From positions 1-28,163 of the IMG/VR virus record IMGVR_UViG_3300044974_000661: DNA of 28,163 nt, one strand, 5' to 3'. The notes under the pieces were generated by a model. It was not told where the DNA came from. It saw only the letters and a list, made by a program, of their open reading frames with translations, and searched no databases. Both the position numbers and the translations under genes were made by a program. Numbering within the stretch: position 1 is the first letter of the stretch; every line of letters begins with the position of its first letter. This stretch comes from a virus. Below are positions 1 through 6,797 of the stretch, one piece after another.

Positions 1-274
1 ACCGTTCTTCCCACCATTCTTCCCACCGTTCTTCCCATTCTTCCCACCGTTCTTCCCACCATTCTTCCCACCGTTCTTCCCACCGTTCTTCCCATTCTTC
101 CCACCGTTCTTCCCATTCTTCCCACCGTTCTTCCCACCATACTTCCCGTTCTTCCCATTCTTCCCACCGTTCTTCCCACCATGGTTCCCATTCTTCCCAT
201 TCTTCCCACCGTTCTTCCCACCATGGTTCCCATTCTTCCCATTCTTCCCACCATTCTTCCCACCATTCTTCCCA
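1..274. repeat. Tandem 12-bp and 9-bp repeat array
   Basis: The array mixes a 12-bp unit (CCACCGTTCTTC or CCACCATTCTTC) with a 9-bp unit (CCATTCTTC). All lengths are multiples of three, so coding phase is never lost. A few units carry TGGTTC or TACTTC in place of TTCTTC. It is markedly richer in C than its surroundings and extends beyond the left edge. It behaves as coding tandem repeats prone to slippage. Confidence 0.9.
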
Positions 275-322
275 AGTTTTGGTCCATGGTTCCCATACTT
301 TGCTGGACTTAGAGTATATTAA
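2..322 (+). CDS. C-terminal part of a Pro/Phe-rich (PPFF)n repeat protein (5' end outside window)
   Basis: This frame is open from the window edge to TAA at 320-322, giving about 106 visible residues. From codon 1 to about codon 91 it is an uninterrupted array of PPFF and PFF units. The tail is non-repetitive and ends SFGPWFPYFAGLRVY. Three things favour this frame over the other five. The common CCA/CCG difference is silent here. The rarer unit variants replace Phe only by Trp (182, 224) or Tyr (140), keeping an aromatic residue. A + strand hairpin terminator follows directly. Every Phe codon inside the array is TTC although the surrounding genome is AT-rich. No function is recognised. The position in a phage structural region suggests a virion or fibre-associated protein, but that is inference. 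The other frames of the repeat are also open, so the frame choice is likely rather than certain. Confidence 0.6.
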   Translation, partial: PFFPPFFPPFFPFFPPFFPPFFPPFFPPFFPFFPPFFPFFPPFFPPYFPFFPFFPPFFPPWFPFFPFFPPFFPPWFPFFPFFPPFFPPFFPSFGPWFPYFAGLRVY

Positions 323-330
323 AATATAAA

Positions 331-371
331 ATAAAAAAATAGGGGCTAGAAATAGCCCTTATTTTTTTTAT
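331..371 (+). terminator. Intrinsic terminator after the repeat-protein gene
   Basis: The stem AGGGGCTA / TAGCCCTT (341-348 with 353-360) closes on a GAAA tetraloop. It is extended by a run of A residues before it and a run of eight T residues after it (362-369). The A/T flanks also pair, so it could terminate in both directions. It separates the repeat-protein gene from the oxygenase block. Confidence 0.9.
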
Positions 372-374
372 CTA

Positions 375-403
375 TTGTTTATTATAAAACTTTATGATAC
401 AAT
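375..403 (+). promoter_or_regulatory. Sigma70-like extended -10 promoter for the oxygenase block
   Basis: A -35-like TTGTTT (375-380) lies 17 nt before TACAAT (398-403), which is preceded by TG at 395-396 (extended -10). It sits just after the terminator and 25 nt before the ATG at 429, which has its own Shine-Dalgarno (TAGGAG, 416-421). Confidence 0.65.
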
Positions 404-428
404 TTACATACAGAATTAGGAGATTTTA

Positions 429-1154
429 ATGGAATGGTATGATTTACCAAGAGAAGAAAAAATAAACAAAAGACTTGAAGATAGTTTTGTAGATCAAAAT
501 ACTAAAGCAATTAATTTAGAATATGGAATACAGCTTTATAAAAATGCTATTTCAAAAGAAGAATGCAAAAAAATTATAGATTTAATAGAAGGTGAAGTAG
601 CAAAAAATTTACCTAAATTAGCATGGAATGGTGCCCACGTAAATGGGCCAGCGGAACATGGTTTAAAGGGCGCTCCAGTAGGACATGCAAGAAATTGTTA
701 CGATATAAAATTTAAAAAAGAAGCGCTTGGTTCATTTTACCCAAAAACAAAAGAATTGGAAACAGCATATGATTTAGTTGATCAGGGATTAACTAAGTGT
801 GTAAAGCATTACGAAAAAATATGGAATATTGGAATATCTTATAAAGAAGCATTTAATTTTGTTAAGTATTTACCTGGGGAGTATTTCAAAATTCATACAG
901 ATCATGGTCCTTACTATACATGCACATTATCTGCTGTAATATATTTAAACGACGACTATGTTGGCGGAGAATTAGATTTTACAAGGCATAATATAACATT
1001 AAAGCCAGATGCTGGGGACATAATATTGTTTCCATCAAATTTTGTATATGAACATGCGTCTTTAAACGTAAGTTCTGGAACAAAATATTCGGTTGTTGTA
1101 ATGATGGATTATAACGATAGATTCCATTCTGATGGAATTGGGGTTAATTATTAA
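429..1154 (+). CDS. 2-oxoglutarate/Fe(II)-dependent dioxygenase 1 (P4H-like)
   Basis: This 241-residue protein has the double-stranded beta-helix signature of the prolyl-4-hydroxylase-like 2OG-Fe(II) oxygenases. Fe(II) ligands appear as H156-x-D158 (IHTDHG) and H209. K219, ten residues later, fits the Lys that binds the 2-oxoglutarate C5 carboxylate in collagen P4H. The segment YLNDDYVGGELDF between them is a typical core strand. Such enzymes couple decarboxylation of 2-oxoglutarate to hydroxylation of a substrate; the substrate here is unknown. The N-terminal ~130 residues carry no recognised extra domain. The start is supported by a good Shine-Dalgarno at 416-421. It is the first gene of the block and is clearly related to the product of 1911-2591. 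No signal peptide is seen, so it should act in the host cytoplasm. Confidence 0.88.
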   Translation: MEWYDLPREEKINKRLEDSFVDQNTKAINLEYGIQLYKNAISKEECKKIIDLIEGEVAKNLPKLAWNGAHVNGPAEHGLKGAPVGHARNCYDIKFKKEALGSFYPKTKELETAYDLVDQGLTKCVKHYEKIWNIGISYKEAFNFVKYLPGEYFKIHTDHGPYYTCTLSAVIYLNDDYVGGELDFTRHNITLKPDAGDIILFPSNFVYEHASLNVSSGTKYSVVVMMDYNDRFHSDGIGVNY

Positions 1155-1914
1155 TAAAATAATTTTTAGGCCATATAAACCATGGCTTAATAAAAACAGT
1201 CTTTCTGCCCCATCAACAACACAGTCAGTAATGCCAGAATGGTATAAAACCGCAGATCGTTTTGCTAAAGCTCCCAATGGAGAATATTTTAAAGCTACAA
1301 AAGCGCATTGTCCAGTAACAAAAGAAGGAACAAAAGACGATTATGGCAAAATACCTACTTGGAAAGCCTGTCCAGCTATTATGGACGGATTCGCTACTGG
1401 ATATGTTTTAAAAACTCCAACAGATATTACATTTTATAAAAATTCAATGGGAAAGATAGATGTAAAGGTTGCTGATCAAAGACATAAAGATTTTATTCAA
1501 AACAGAATGCCTATGCCTCAATTTGAACATCCAAAGGGTTACTACAAAGAACACTTTGCTTGGTGGTCTCCTTGGTCTTTTGGAGTTCCAGAAGGATATA
1601 GCGCTTTATTTATGACTCCAATGAATAGATTTGATTTGCCTTTTATAAATACTACAGGCATAGTAGACAGTGATAGTGTTACAGAAATGGGCACATTACC
1701 ATTTTTTATAATAGAAGGATGGGAAGGCACATTGCCAGAAGGTACACCCTTTGTTCAAATATTACCATTTAAAAGAGAAGATTGGGAAAGTTCGATAGAT
1801 CAGATTTCACCTAATGAGATGATGCGTAGACAAGTAGAAAATTCTGCAAAGTATAGACAGCCCGACGGTGGTGTATATATAAAAAATGTATGGAGTAGGA
1901 GAGAGTATAAATGA
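1132..1914 (+). CDS. Conserved hypothetical protein, distantly DUF6065-like
   Basis: Not assigned with certainty; 260 residues if it starts at ATG 1132, which overlaps the upstream oxygenase gene by 23 nt and has no Shine-Dalgarno. TTG 1138 or a start further in is possible; protein-like sequence begins around the FRPYKPW segment. The C-terminal half has the same skeleton as the DUF6065 protein at 2591-3346. There is a Cys-Pro followed by a hydrophobic segment (CPAIMDGFATGY), a proline-rich middle strand ending TTGIVDSD, and a late GTPFVQILPFKRE strand that matches the AGTPVATFIPI strand of the other. Its stop overlaps the next ATG by four nt (ATGA). Being sandwiched between two paralogous oxygenases suggests it works with them, for example in handling their substrate or product; this is inference. 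Confidence 0.6.
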   Translation: MELGLIINKIIFRPYKPWLNKNSLSAPSTTQSVMPEWYKTADRFAKAPNGEYFKATKAHCPVTKEGTKDDYGKIPTWKACPAIMDGFATGYVLKTPTDITFYKNSMGKIDVKVADQRHKDFIQNRMPMPQFEHPKGYYKEHFAWWSPWSFGVPEGYSALFMTPMNRFDLPFINTTGIVDSDSVTEMGTLPFFIIEGWEGTLPEGTPFVQILPFKREDWESSIDQISPNEMMRRQVENSAKYRQPDGGVYIKNVWSRREYK

Positions 1915-2591
1915 TACCAAATAATTTGCAAAAAACTTGGTCAAGCAAAGAGCAGCTTGGTCCTGGAATTGTTGTTTATAGAGATGTTATAAAGCCAGAA
2001 ATAGATGTAATCAATAGGTTGGAATCTCTACTGGCACCAGTAAATTCTGGTAAAAAATTTGCATGGCAACCAGCATATGTTGGTTATCAGCAGCTAATGC
2101 CAGACTATAGAGACTGTAATGATTTTAAATTTAAAAAAACTGATATAGAGCATGATAAAACTGAAGAGTCTTTAAAGCTACAAGAGCTATGGCAAGACGT
2201 TTATGACGTTCAGTCTCCAGCAGTCGATGACTATAGAAGAAGTTTTAATTTAATGGAATTAAAGTATTGGGAAGCGTTTAACTTTATTAAATATGGTCCA
2301 GGGCAACATTTTATGGAGCACCATGATCATGGATATTCTTATAATTGTACAGTGTCATTAGTTGCATATGTTAATGACGATTATGATGGAGGAGAGTTAT
2401 ATTTTAGACTTCAAAATTTAAATATTAAACCTAAAGCTGGAGATCTTTATATATTCCCATCTAACTTTATGTATCCACATCAAGCAAAGCCAGTTCAGTC
2501 TGGAATTAAATATTCAATAGTTACAATGTTAGATTATAGTAAAAAATTCCATACTCCAGAAATGTATGACCCTAAGTGGGATAATGAATAA
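1911..2591 (+). CDS. 2-oxoglutarate/Fe(II)-dependent dioxygenase 2 (P4H-like)
   Basis: 226 residues. The active site reads H137-x-D139 (EHHDHG), H190 and K200, the same spacing and the same Lys choice as dioxygenase 1. The two share long blocks, such as EAFNF(V/I)KY.PG before the HxD, NDDY.GGEL in the core, and FPSNF.Y.H around the distal His. They are therefore paralogs from a duplication within the phage lineage, though diverged enough to have different substrates. The start overlaps the preceding gene as ATGA, with a purine-rich GGAGAGAG ahead of it. The stop overlaps the next ATG by one base, indicating translational coupling. The substrate is unknown. Confidence 0.88.
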   Translation: MIPNNLQKTWSSKEQLGPGIVVYRDVIKPEIDVINRLESLLAPVNSGKKFAWQPAYVGYQQLMPDYRDCNDFKFKKTDIEHDKTEESLKLQELWQDVYDVQSPAVDDYRRSFNLMELKYWEAFNFIKYGPGQHFMEHHDHGYSYNCTVSLVAYVNDDYDGGELYFRLQNLNIKPKAGDLYIFPSNFMYPHQAKPVQSGIKYSIVTMLDYSKKFHTPEMYDPKWDNE

Positions 2592-3346
2592 TGCATGTAA
2601 AAGCTTATAAGAATCCTGCAACAAGGGTTAAGATAGAGCAGACTAATGTAAGAAGAGATTGGATGGATAATACTGCAGCAGCACATGCATATAAATGTTT
2701 TCCAGTCACGTTAGCAAATACCGTAGGATGGTCAGTGTCATTTTTAGATGATATAGAATTTATCTGGGATGGAATTTCTGAAGCTCAAGATTCTCATGTA
2801 AAAATAATTAAAGATCCAGGTAATGTATGCAGTACATCAAGAGCAAATGCAACAATTAGTTTTTATACTGGGATATTCTTTGAAACAGACGAAAATACAA
2901 CAATGTTACAAATTGTTCCCCCAAACTATTTTATAGATGGAGCAACTCCATTTACAAGTTTAATTTCTACATCATTTTTTAATGATGCTATTCCCGTCGC
3001 CTGGATGATTACAAGGCCAAATACTGTAATTAAAATTCCTGCAGGAACTCCAGTTGCAACATTTATTCCGATATCTATTAAGAAATTAAATGAAATTGAA
3101 TTAACTATTGAAGATATGATTTTTTCAGATGATTTTTATAAAAGAAGACAAGAAAAGGCAATTGTCTGGGAAGAAAAAAGTAAAGATGGGTTTACTAATT
3201 TTTATAGAGATGCAGTAGAATATGACGGAACTAAATTAGGGGAGCATGAGGCTAAATCTATAAGACTTAAAATAAATGATTTATCTACCCCACCAACTAC
3301 ACTATCATCCGATAGACCAAAATCTCATGCTAATCCAGGGAAATGA
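2591..3346 (+). CDS. DUF6065 family protein
   Basis: 251 residues that fit my memory of the DUF6065 family. Recognisable elements are RRDWMDNT near residue 20, a Cys-Phe-Pro followed by LANTVGW (residues ~36-48), WDG near residue 57, TGIFFET in the middle, VPPNYFIDGATPF, and AWMITRPN followed by AGTPVATFIPI near the C-terminal third. The biochemical role of the family is not known to me. Members occur beside 2OG-Fe(II) oxygenases, as here, which suggests a shared pathway. The start codon overlaps the stop of dioxygenase 2 (TAATG). A C-terminal Ser/Pro/Thr-rich tail of about 25 residues looks disordered. No membrane segment or signal peptide. Confidence 0.72.
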   Translation: MHVKAYKNPATRVKIEQTNVRRDWMDNTAAAHAYKCFPVTLANTVGWSVSFLDDIEFIWDGISEAQDSHVKIIKDPGNVCSTSRANATISFYTGIFFETDENTTMLQIVPPNYFIDGATPFTSLISTSFFNDAIPVAWMITRPNTVIKIPAGTPVATFIPISIKKLNEIELTIEDMIFSDDFYKRRQEKAIVWEEKSKDGFTNFYRDAVEYDGTKLGEHEAKSIRLKINDLSTPPTTLSSDRPKSHANPGK

Positions 3347-3352
3347 TATAAT
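3344..3352 (+). promoter_or_regulatory. Extended -10 box, probable leaderless promoter for 3359
   Basis: TGATATAAT (TG at 3344-3345, TATAAT 3347-3352) ends six nt before the ATG at 3359. No Shine-Dalgarno lies before that ATG, and no clear -35 box is present. Transcription would start at or next to the ATG. Confidence 0.5.
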
Positions 3353-3358
3353 ATAAAT

Positions 3359-4117
3359 ATGGAAAATATGAATGTAAATCATTTAGAAAAAATAAAGGGG
3401 TCTATTACTCCTTCAGGATTTTTTGGAACCAGTAAAGATATGATAGTCGAGCTAGAAAACTTTATGACTGAAGAAGAAATAGATTTTCTAGAAAGCTCAG
3501 CAAAAAATATTACAATATGGGATATTACAGAAAGTCATGTAAATGAAAATGGAACAACCATATATGACGCAAATTATTGGAAAGACCGTGTTGCGACTAG
3601 ACCTTCTTTAGACAAGAATGACCCAAAAATAGGGCCAGTCATAGATGGTTTATTTCAAAAGCTTCAGCCAATTATAGAAAATTTTTATAAAGTAAAAGTT
3701 CAACCTACAGGACAAACAATTGTAAGATGGCTCCCTGGTCAGTTTCAAAAACCTCATGCTGATAAGGAATTGCATGATGGTCCAGATGCTGGGCTACCAA
3801 ATGATTTCCCTTACTACGACATAGCAAGTTTGTTCTATCTAAATGATGATTACGAAGGTGGAGAGATATATTGGCCGTTACAAGGCGTTAGGATTAAACC
3901 TAAAAGAGGAGCAGCTTATTTTTTCCCAGGAGATATGAATTATATTCATGGAGTAACTGAAATAAAAGGTAATATAAGATACACGGTCCCATTCTTTTGG
4001 ACTATATTAGAGCATACTGGAAACAATAAGCCAGATTTAAATAAAGAATACTATAGAACGCTTTTAGACCCAGAGATGCGTGGTAAAAATCTTTATGAGA
4101 GCGTTTATGAGGAGTAA
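3359..4117 (+). CDS. 2-oxoglutarate/Fe(II)-dependent dioxygenase 3 (P4H-like)
   Basis: 252 residues. Fe(II) ligands are seen as H133-x-D135 (PHADKE) and H197 (YIHGV). R207 takes the 2-oxoglutarate-binding position ten residues after the distal His. The core strand FYLNDDYEGGEIYW is typical of the family. It belongs to a different branch from dioxygenases 1 and 2: Arg replaces Lys and there is a longer insertion after the HxD. Unlike its neighbours it has a short intergenic gap ahead and a -10 box just upstream, so it may begin its own, leaderless transcript. ATG 3368 is an alternative start nine nt in. Its substrate is not indicated. Confidence 0.87.
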   Translation: MENMNVNHLEKIKGSITPSGFFGTSKDMIVELENFMTEEEIDFLESSAKNITIWDITESHVNENGTTIYDANYWKDRVATRPSLDKNDPKIGPVIDGLFQKLQPIIENFYKVKVQPTGQTIVRWLPGQFQKPHADKELHDGPDAGLPNDFPYYDIASLFYLNDDYEGGEIYWPLQGVRIKPKRGAAYFFPGDMNYIHGVTEIKGNIRYTVPFFWTILEHTGNNKPDLNKEYYRTLLDPEMRGKNLYESVYEE

Positions 4118-4120
4118 TAT

Positions 4121-4864
4121 ATGAGCAAATATAAAAGATTAACAGATGACATATTGGTATACGAAAACTTTTTAACTAAAGAAGAGTGTGATGCCATAAT
4201 TAACATATTAGAAACTCAAGTAAAAAGGGACAAGCTTTCATGGACCCCGATTACTTTTTATGAATCATATTCTTCTGTTTTGCCTAAAGATAATGATGAA
4301 GAATTAGAAGAGTTTGGATTAAGCCCTACATTCTTTTCTGACTTACAAACAAGAATTATAGAAACGGTTGCTGAAGTTCATGGAAAAGATCCAAAAGAAA
4401 TTTTTAAAATTGGATTTCACGCACAAAAATGGGAGCCTGGCGCCTATGCTAGAGAGCATTCAGACAACACTGATTTAGAAGGGAATACAGGTCCATTTGA
4501 AAGAAGTAGATATGCTTCGTTTTTATATTTAAATGATGATTTTGCTGGAGGGCTATTAAAGTTTAATAAGCAGAACCAAGAGCTACTGCCACAGACTGGA
4601 ATGGTTGCCTCATTTGCTGGAGGTTTTACAAATACTCATGAGGTTACTTTAATAGAAAGCGGCATAAGATATACACTAGGTTCTTTCTGGGACGATAGAG
4701 ATGAGTCTGCATATGGGCAAGAAAAAATAGATGAGTGGGCAGAAGAAATGAAAAAAATTAGAGAGCAGCAGGAAGTAGTAAAATCTGACTGGCAAGAAAC
4801 CTTAAAAGAAGGTTATAAATTAGATCCAGATGGTAACAAATATAAAATAGAGGAGAAAGCGTAA
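4121..4864 (+). CDS. 2-oxoglutarate/Fe(II)-dependent dioxygenase 4 (P4H-like)
   Basis: 247 residues. The active-site set is H113-x-D115 (REHSDN), H173 (NTHEVT) and R183. The core strand FLYLNDDFAGGLLKF is diagnostic of the P4H-like fold. The N-terminus (LVYENFLTKEECDAII) is the usual short helix that precedes the jelly roll in these proteins. The C-terminal ~50 residues are highly charged and probably helical. The start is fixed by AGGAG (4110-4114) six nt upstream, and the gene begins three nt after the previous stop. It overlaps the next ATG by one base. The substrate is unknown. Confidence 0.88.
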   Translation: MSKYKRLTDDILVYENFLTKEECDAIINILETQVKRDKLSWTPITFYESYSSVLPKDNDEELEEFGLSPTFFSDLQTRIIETVAEVHGKDPKEIFKIGFHAQKWEPGAYAREHSDNTDLEGNTGPFERSRYASFLYLNDDFAGGLLKFNKQNQELLPQTGMVASFAGGFTNTHEVTLIESGIRYTLGSFWDDRDESAYGQEKIDEWAEEMKKIREQQEVVKSDWQETLKEGYKLDPDGNKYKIEEKA

Positions 4865-5628
4865 TGAAACTAGAAGAAAAATTACATGAAAATGTTTACA
4901 TGTATTCAGATGTAATCGAGAATCCTCAAGAAATTCTTGATTTAATCAATAAGCTAGATGCAGATGATAGAGTAACTAAAGTAATTCCAAAATGGAATAA
5001 CTGGAACTCTAGCAGCAGAGATGGAAATATCTTTGGTAAAAAGAAAGATTTTAATTTAGCTGAAGTAGAAAGCTTAGACCCAGAAGTAAGAAAAGATGTT
5101 GATTTGATTATCTCAACAATAAGAAATGCAATTAAAAATATAGCTGAAGCTTTTATTGTAGATAGAGGCCTAAAGGGTGAGCCAAACATTTCGCCTTTTG
5201 TTGGTATATCAAAATATATTCCAGGTTGTGCTATGGGTGCTCATTTCGATAGACAGGCTGGAGATAATAGCTTAGAGTGGTCAATAATTATATATTGGAA
5301 TGATAATTATGAAGGTGGAGAAATTTCTTTTGTTATTAGGCCAGAAGATTTAAGACTAGAAGTCAATGGACACTTAAGGCCACCTGATGATGCATTAGAC
5401 CCAAGAACAAAGGATATGGTTACATTTACAGCAAAGCCAAAAGCTGGAAGCGCATTAATTTTCCCGTCTACAGATCCTTATAAGCATCAGGTTCATATAA
5501 TGAAAGAGGGAGAAAAGTATATAACCCCTGGATTTATATTTGTTGACGGATACGTTGTTGGTGGCCCAGGAGGTCCTACTGAGGAGTACATCAAGGCTTA
5601 TCATGAGCAAATGCAAGGCATGATGTAA
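4864..5628 (+). CDS. 2-oxoglutarate/Fe(II)-dependent dioxygenase 5 (P4H-like)
   Basis: 254 residues with H127-x-D129 (AHFDRQ), H208 (YKHQVH) and K218 as Fe(II) and 2-oxoglutarate ligands. The core strand IIYWNDNYEGGEISF is followed by an insertion of about 30 residues (RPEDLRLEV to DPRTKD) before the KPKAGSALIFP strand. This longer loop could shape a distinct substrate pocket. The start overlaps the previous stop (TAATG) and is preceded by GAGGAG at 4850-4855, so translation is coupled. A Gly/Pro-rich segment (VVGGPGGPT) precedes the C-terminal helix. The substrate is unknown. Confidence 0.87.
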   Translation: MKLEEKLHENVYMYSDVIENPQEILDLINKLDADDRVTKVIPKWNNWNSSSRDGNIFGKKKDFNLAEVESLDPEVRKDVDLIISTIRNAIKNIAEAFIVDRGLKGEPNISPFVGISKYIPGCAMGAHFDRQAGDNSLEWSIIIYWNDNYEGGEISFVIRPEDLRLEVNGHLRPPDDALDPRTKDMVTFTAKPKAGSALIFPSTDPYKHQVHIMKEGEKYITPGFIFVDGYVVGGPGGPTEEYIKAYHEQMQGMM

Positions 5629-5637
5629 TGCTGCTTA

Positions 5638-6219
5638 ATGAAAATAAATAAAATCTTTAACGGTATAATAGAAATTGAAGATTTTGTTTCTAAAGATGAA
5701 CAAGATTCCATATTGTCCTTTGCGAATTCTATTCCAGAGGACATATGGTTTAAAGAAGACAATAACATAGATTATGATTGGTGGAATGGCAAAGTAATTC
5801 CATCACCAAAATCTTTTACTGATTTAAATGTGCTAAGCAGCCTAGAAAAAAGAGTTATTAATTTATTTAATAATCAGCTAGAAGTGACGGGTATTAATTT
5901 AAATAGGTATAAAAATAATGATTTTTTAAACTATCATACAGATGAATGGATAAATAATCCGAAGCATTTTGTAAGGTATGGAGTAATAATTTATTATAAT
6001 GATAATTACGAGGGTGGAGAATTACATTATAAGGATTTAGAAATAATATATAGGCCAAAAGCAGGATCTTTAATATTACATGAAGGGCATATGCTTCATG
6101 GAACTTTACCAGTTAAAAGTAATTCAGTAAGATATTCTTCAACATTTTTTGTTAAAGAATTAAGAGGAAAAAATATTTCTTTAAATAAAGAAATATTTGG
6201 AGATACAGATGGATTATAG
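5638..6219 (+). CDS. 2-oxoglutarate/Fe(II)-dependent dioxygenase 6 (compact, P4H-like)
   Basis: 193 residues, the shortest of the six and close to a minimal double-stranded beta-helix. Fe(II) ligands are H100-x-D102 (YHTDEW) and H154 (MLHGTL). R165 lies eleven residues after the distal His, where the other five have ten. The core strand IIYYNDNYEGGELHY is intact. The ribosome binding site is weak. The gene begins nine nt after the preceding stop and overlaps the start of the methyltransferase-like gene that follows, which suggests the two are expressed together. Confidence 0.86.
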   Translation: MKINKIFNGIIEIEDFVSKDEQDSILSFANSIPEDIWFKEDNNIDYDWWNGKVIPSPKSFTDLNVLSSLEKRVINLFNNQLEVTGINLNRYKNNDFLNYHTDEWINNPKHFVRYGVIIYYNDNYEGGELHYKDLEIIYRPKAGSLILHEGHMLHGTLPVKSNSVRYSSTFFVKELRGKNISLNKEIFGDTDGL

Positions 6220-6796
6220 AGGCAATAGCGGTCAAGAAAAATTTGTACTTGATTTGCTTAAAAATAAAACAAACGGATATTATGTAGAATTAGGCGCATT
6301 TCATTCCAAAGACGGTAGTAATACTTATTATCTAGAAAACGATTATAACTGGAACGGAGTCTCTTTTGAAATTGATTTAGATAGACATAAAGAATTTACA
6401 GATAACAGAAAAAATCCTTGCATACTAGGGGATGCAACTCATTTTAACTATTTATCATATTTTGAAGAAAACAATTTTCCAAAACAGATAGACTATTTAC
6501 AAGTCGACATAGACGCTGGCTACACTCCAGAAGGTAATGCCGTAGGTAATCCATATTTAACATTACACGGCTTACTGTCTGTTCCTTTAAGTAAATATAG
6601 ATATTCAATTATAACTTTTGAACATGATGCTCAAATTGAATATAATAATAAAGGAATGCGTGAAGCACAAAGAGAAATTCTTTCATCCCTAGGTTATAAG
6701 CTGGTAGTTAGAGATTGGCATGAAGATTGGTGGGTTGATCCAAACACTATACCGTATTTGGATTATAGAGAAAAATTTAGAATGAGTTGGACTTAA
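6209..6796 (+). CDS. FkbM-like SAM-dependent methyltransferase
   Basis: 195 residues. The N-terminal GQEKFVLDLL segment leads into the SAM-binding strand YYVELGAFHSKDG, a variant of the VDVGA(N)xG motif of FkbM-type methyltransferases. This is followed by an acidic strand end (GVSFEIDLD), a GDAT segment, and the late motif IDYLQVDIDAGY that matches the DxLKxDxE region of the family. FkbM enzymes usually O-methylate sugars or natural products; the acceptor here is unknown. ATG 6209 is chosen because GGAG at 6199-6202 lies six nt upstream; a TTG at 6197 is the longer alternative. It overlaps dioxygenase 6 by 11 nt, so it probably belongs to the same modification pathway. Confidence 0.72.
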   Translation: MDYRGNSGQEKFVLDLLKNKTNGYYVELGAFHSKDGSNTYYLENDYNWNGVSFEIDLDRHKEFTDNRKNPCILGDATHFNYLSYFEENNFPKQIDYLQVDIDAGYTPEGNAVGNPYLTLHGLLSVPLSKYRYSIITFEHDAQIEYNNKGMREAQREILSSLGYKLVVRDWHEDWWVDPNTIPYLDYREKFRMSWT

Positions 6797-6797
6797 T

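Noticed and set aside
1-274. CRISPR array or non-coding satellite
   Set aside because: Units are only 9-12 bp with no unique spacers, keep triplet phase throughout, and read into a proper protein tail and stop on the + strand.
1-311. Alternative + frame with TVLP/TILP repeats ending TAG at 309-311
   Set aside because: Also open and hydrophobic, but it ends in less protein-like sequence, and the common unit difference is non-silent (Val/Ile) there. It cannot be fully excluded.
1-320. Minus-strand (GKNG)n glycine-rich protein
   Set aside because: The frame is open, but a stop lies just before the repeat and no ATG, GTG or TTG start precedes it in frame. No other gene is on the minus strand, and the + strand terminator fits the opposite direction.
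1062-1277. Minus-strand reading frames across the window (this one as an example)
   Set aside because: All lie opposite recognisable + strand genes, with no ribosome binding sites or known domains; they are mirror images of coding sequence.
429-6219. DNA base-modifying TET/JBP-type dioxygenases
   Set aside because: The motifs and core strands (NDDY.GGE) match P4H-like protein/small-molecule hydroxylases. No DNA-binding or base-modification partner genes are seen.
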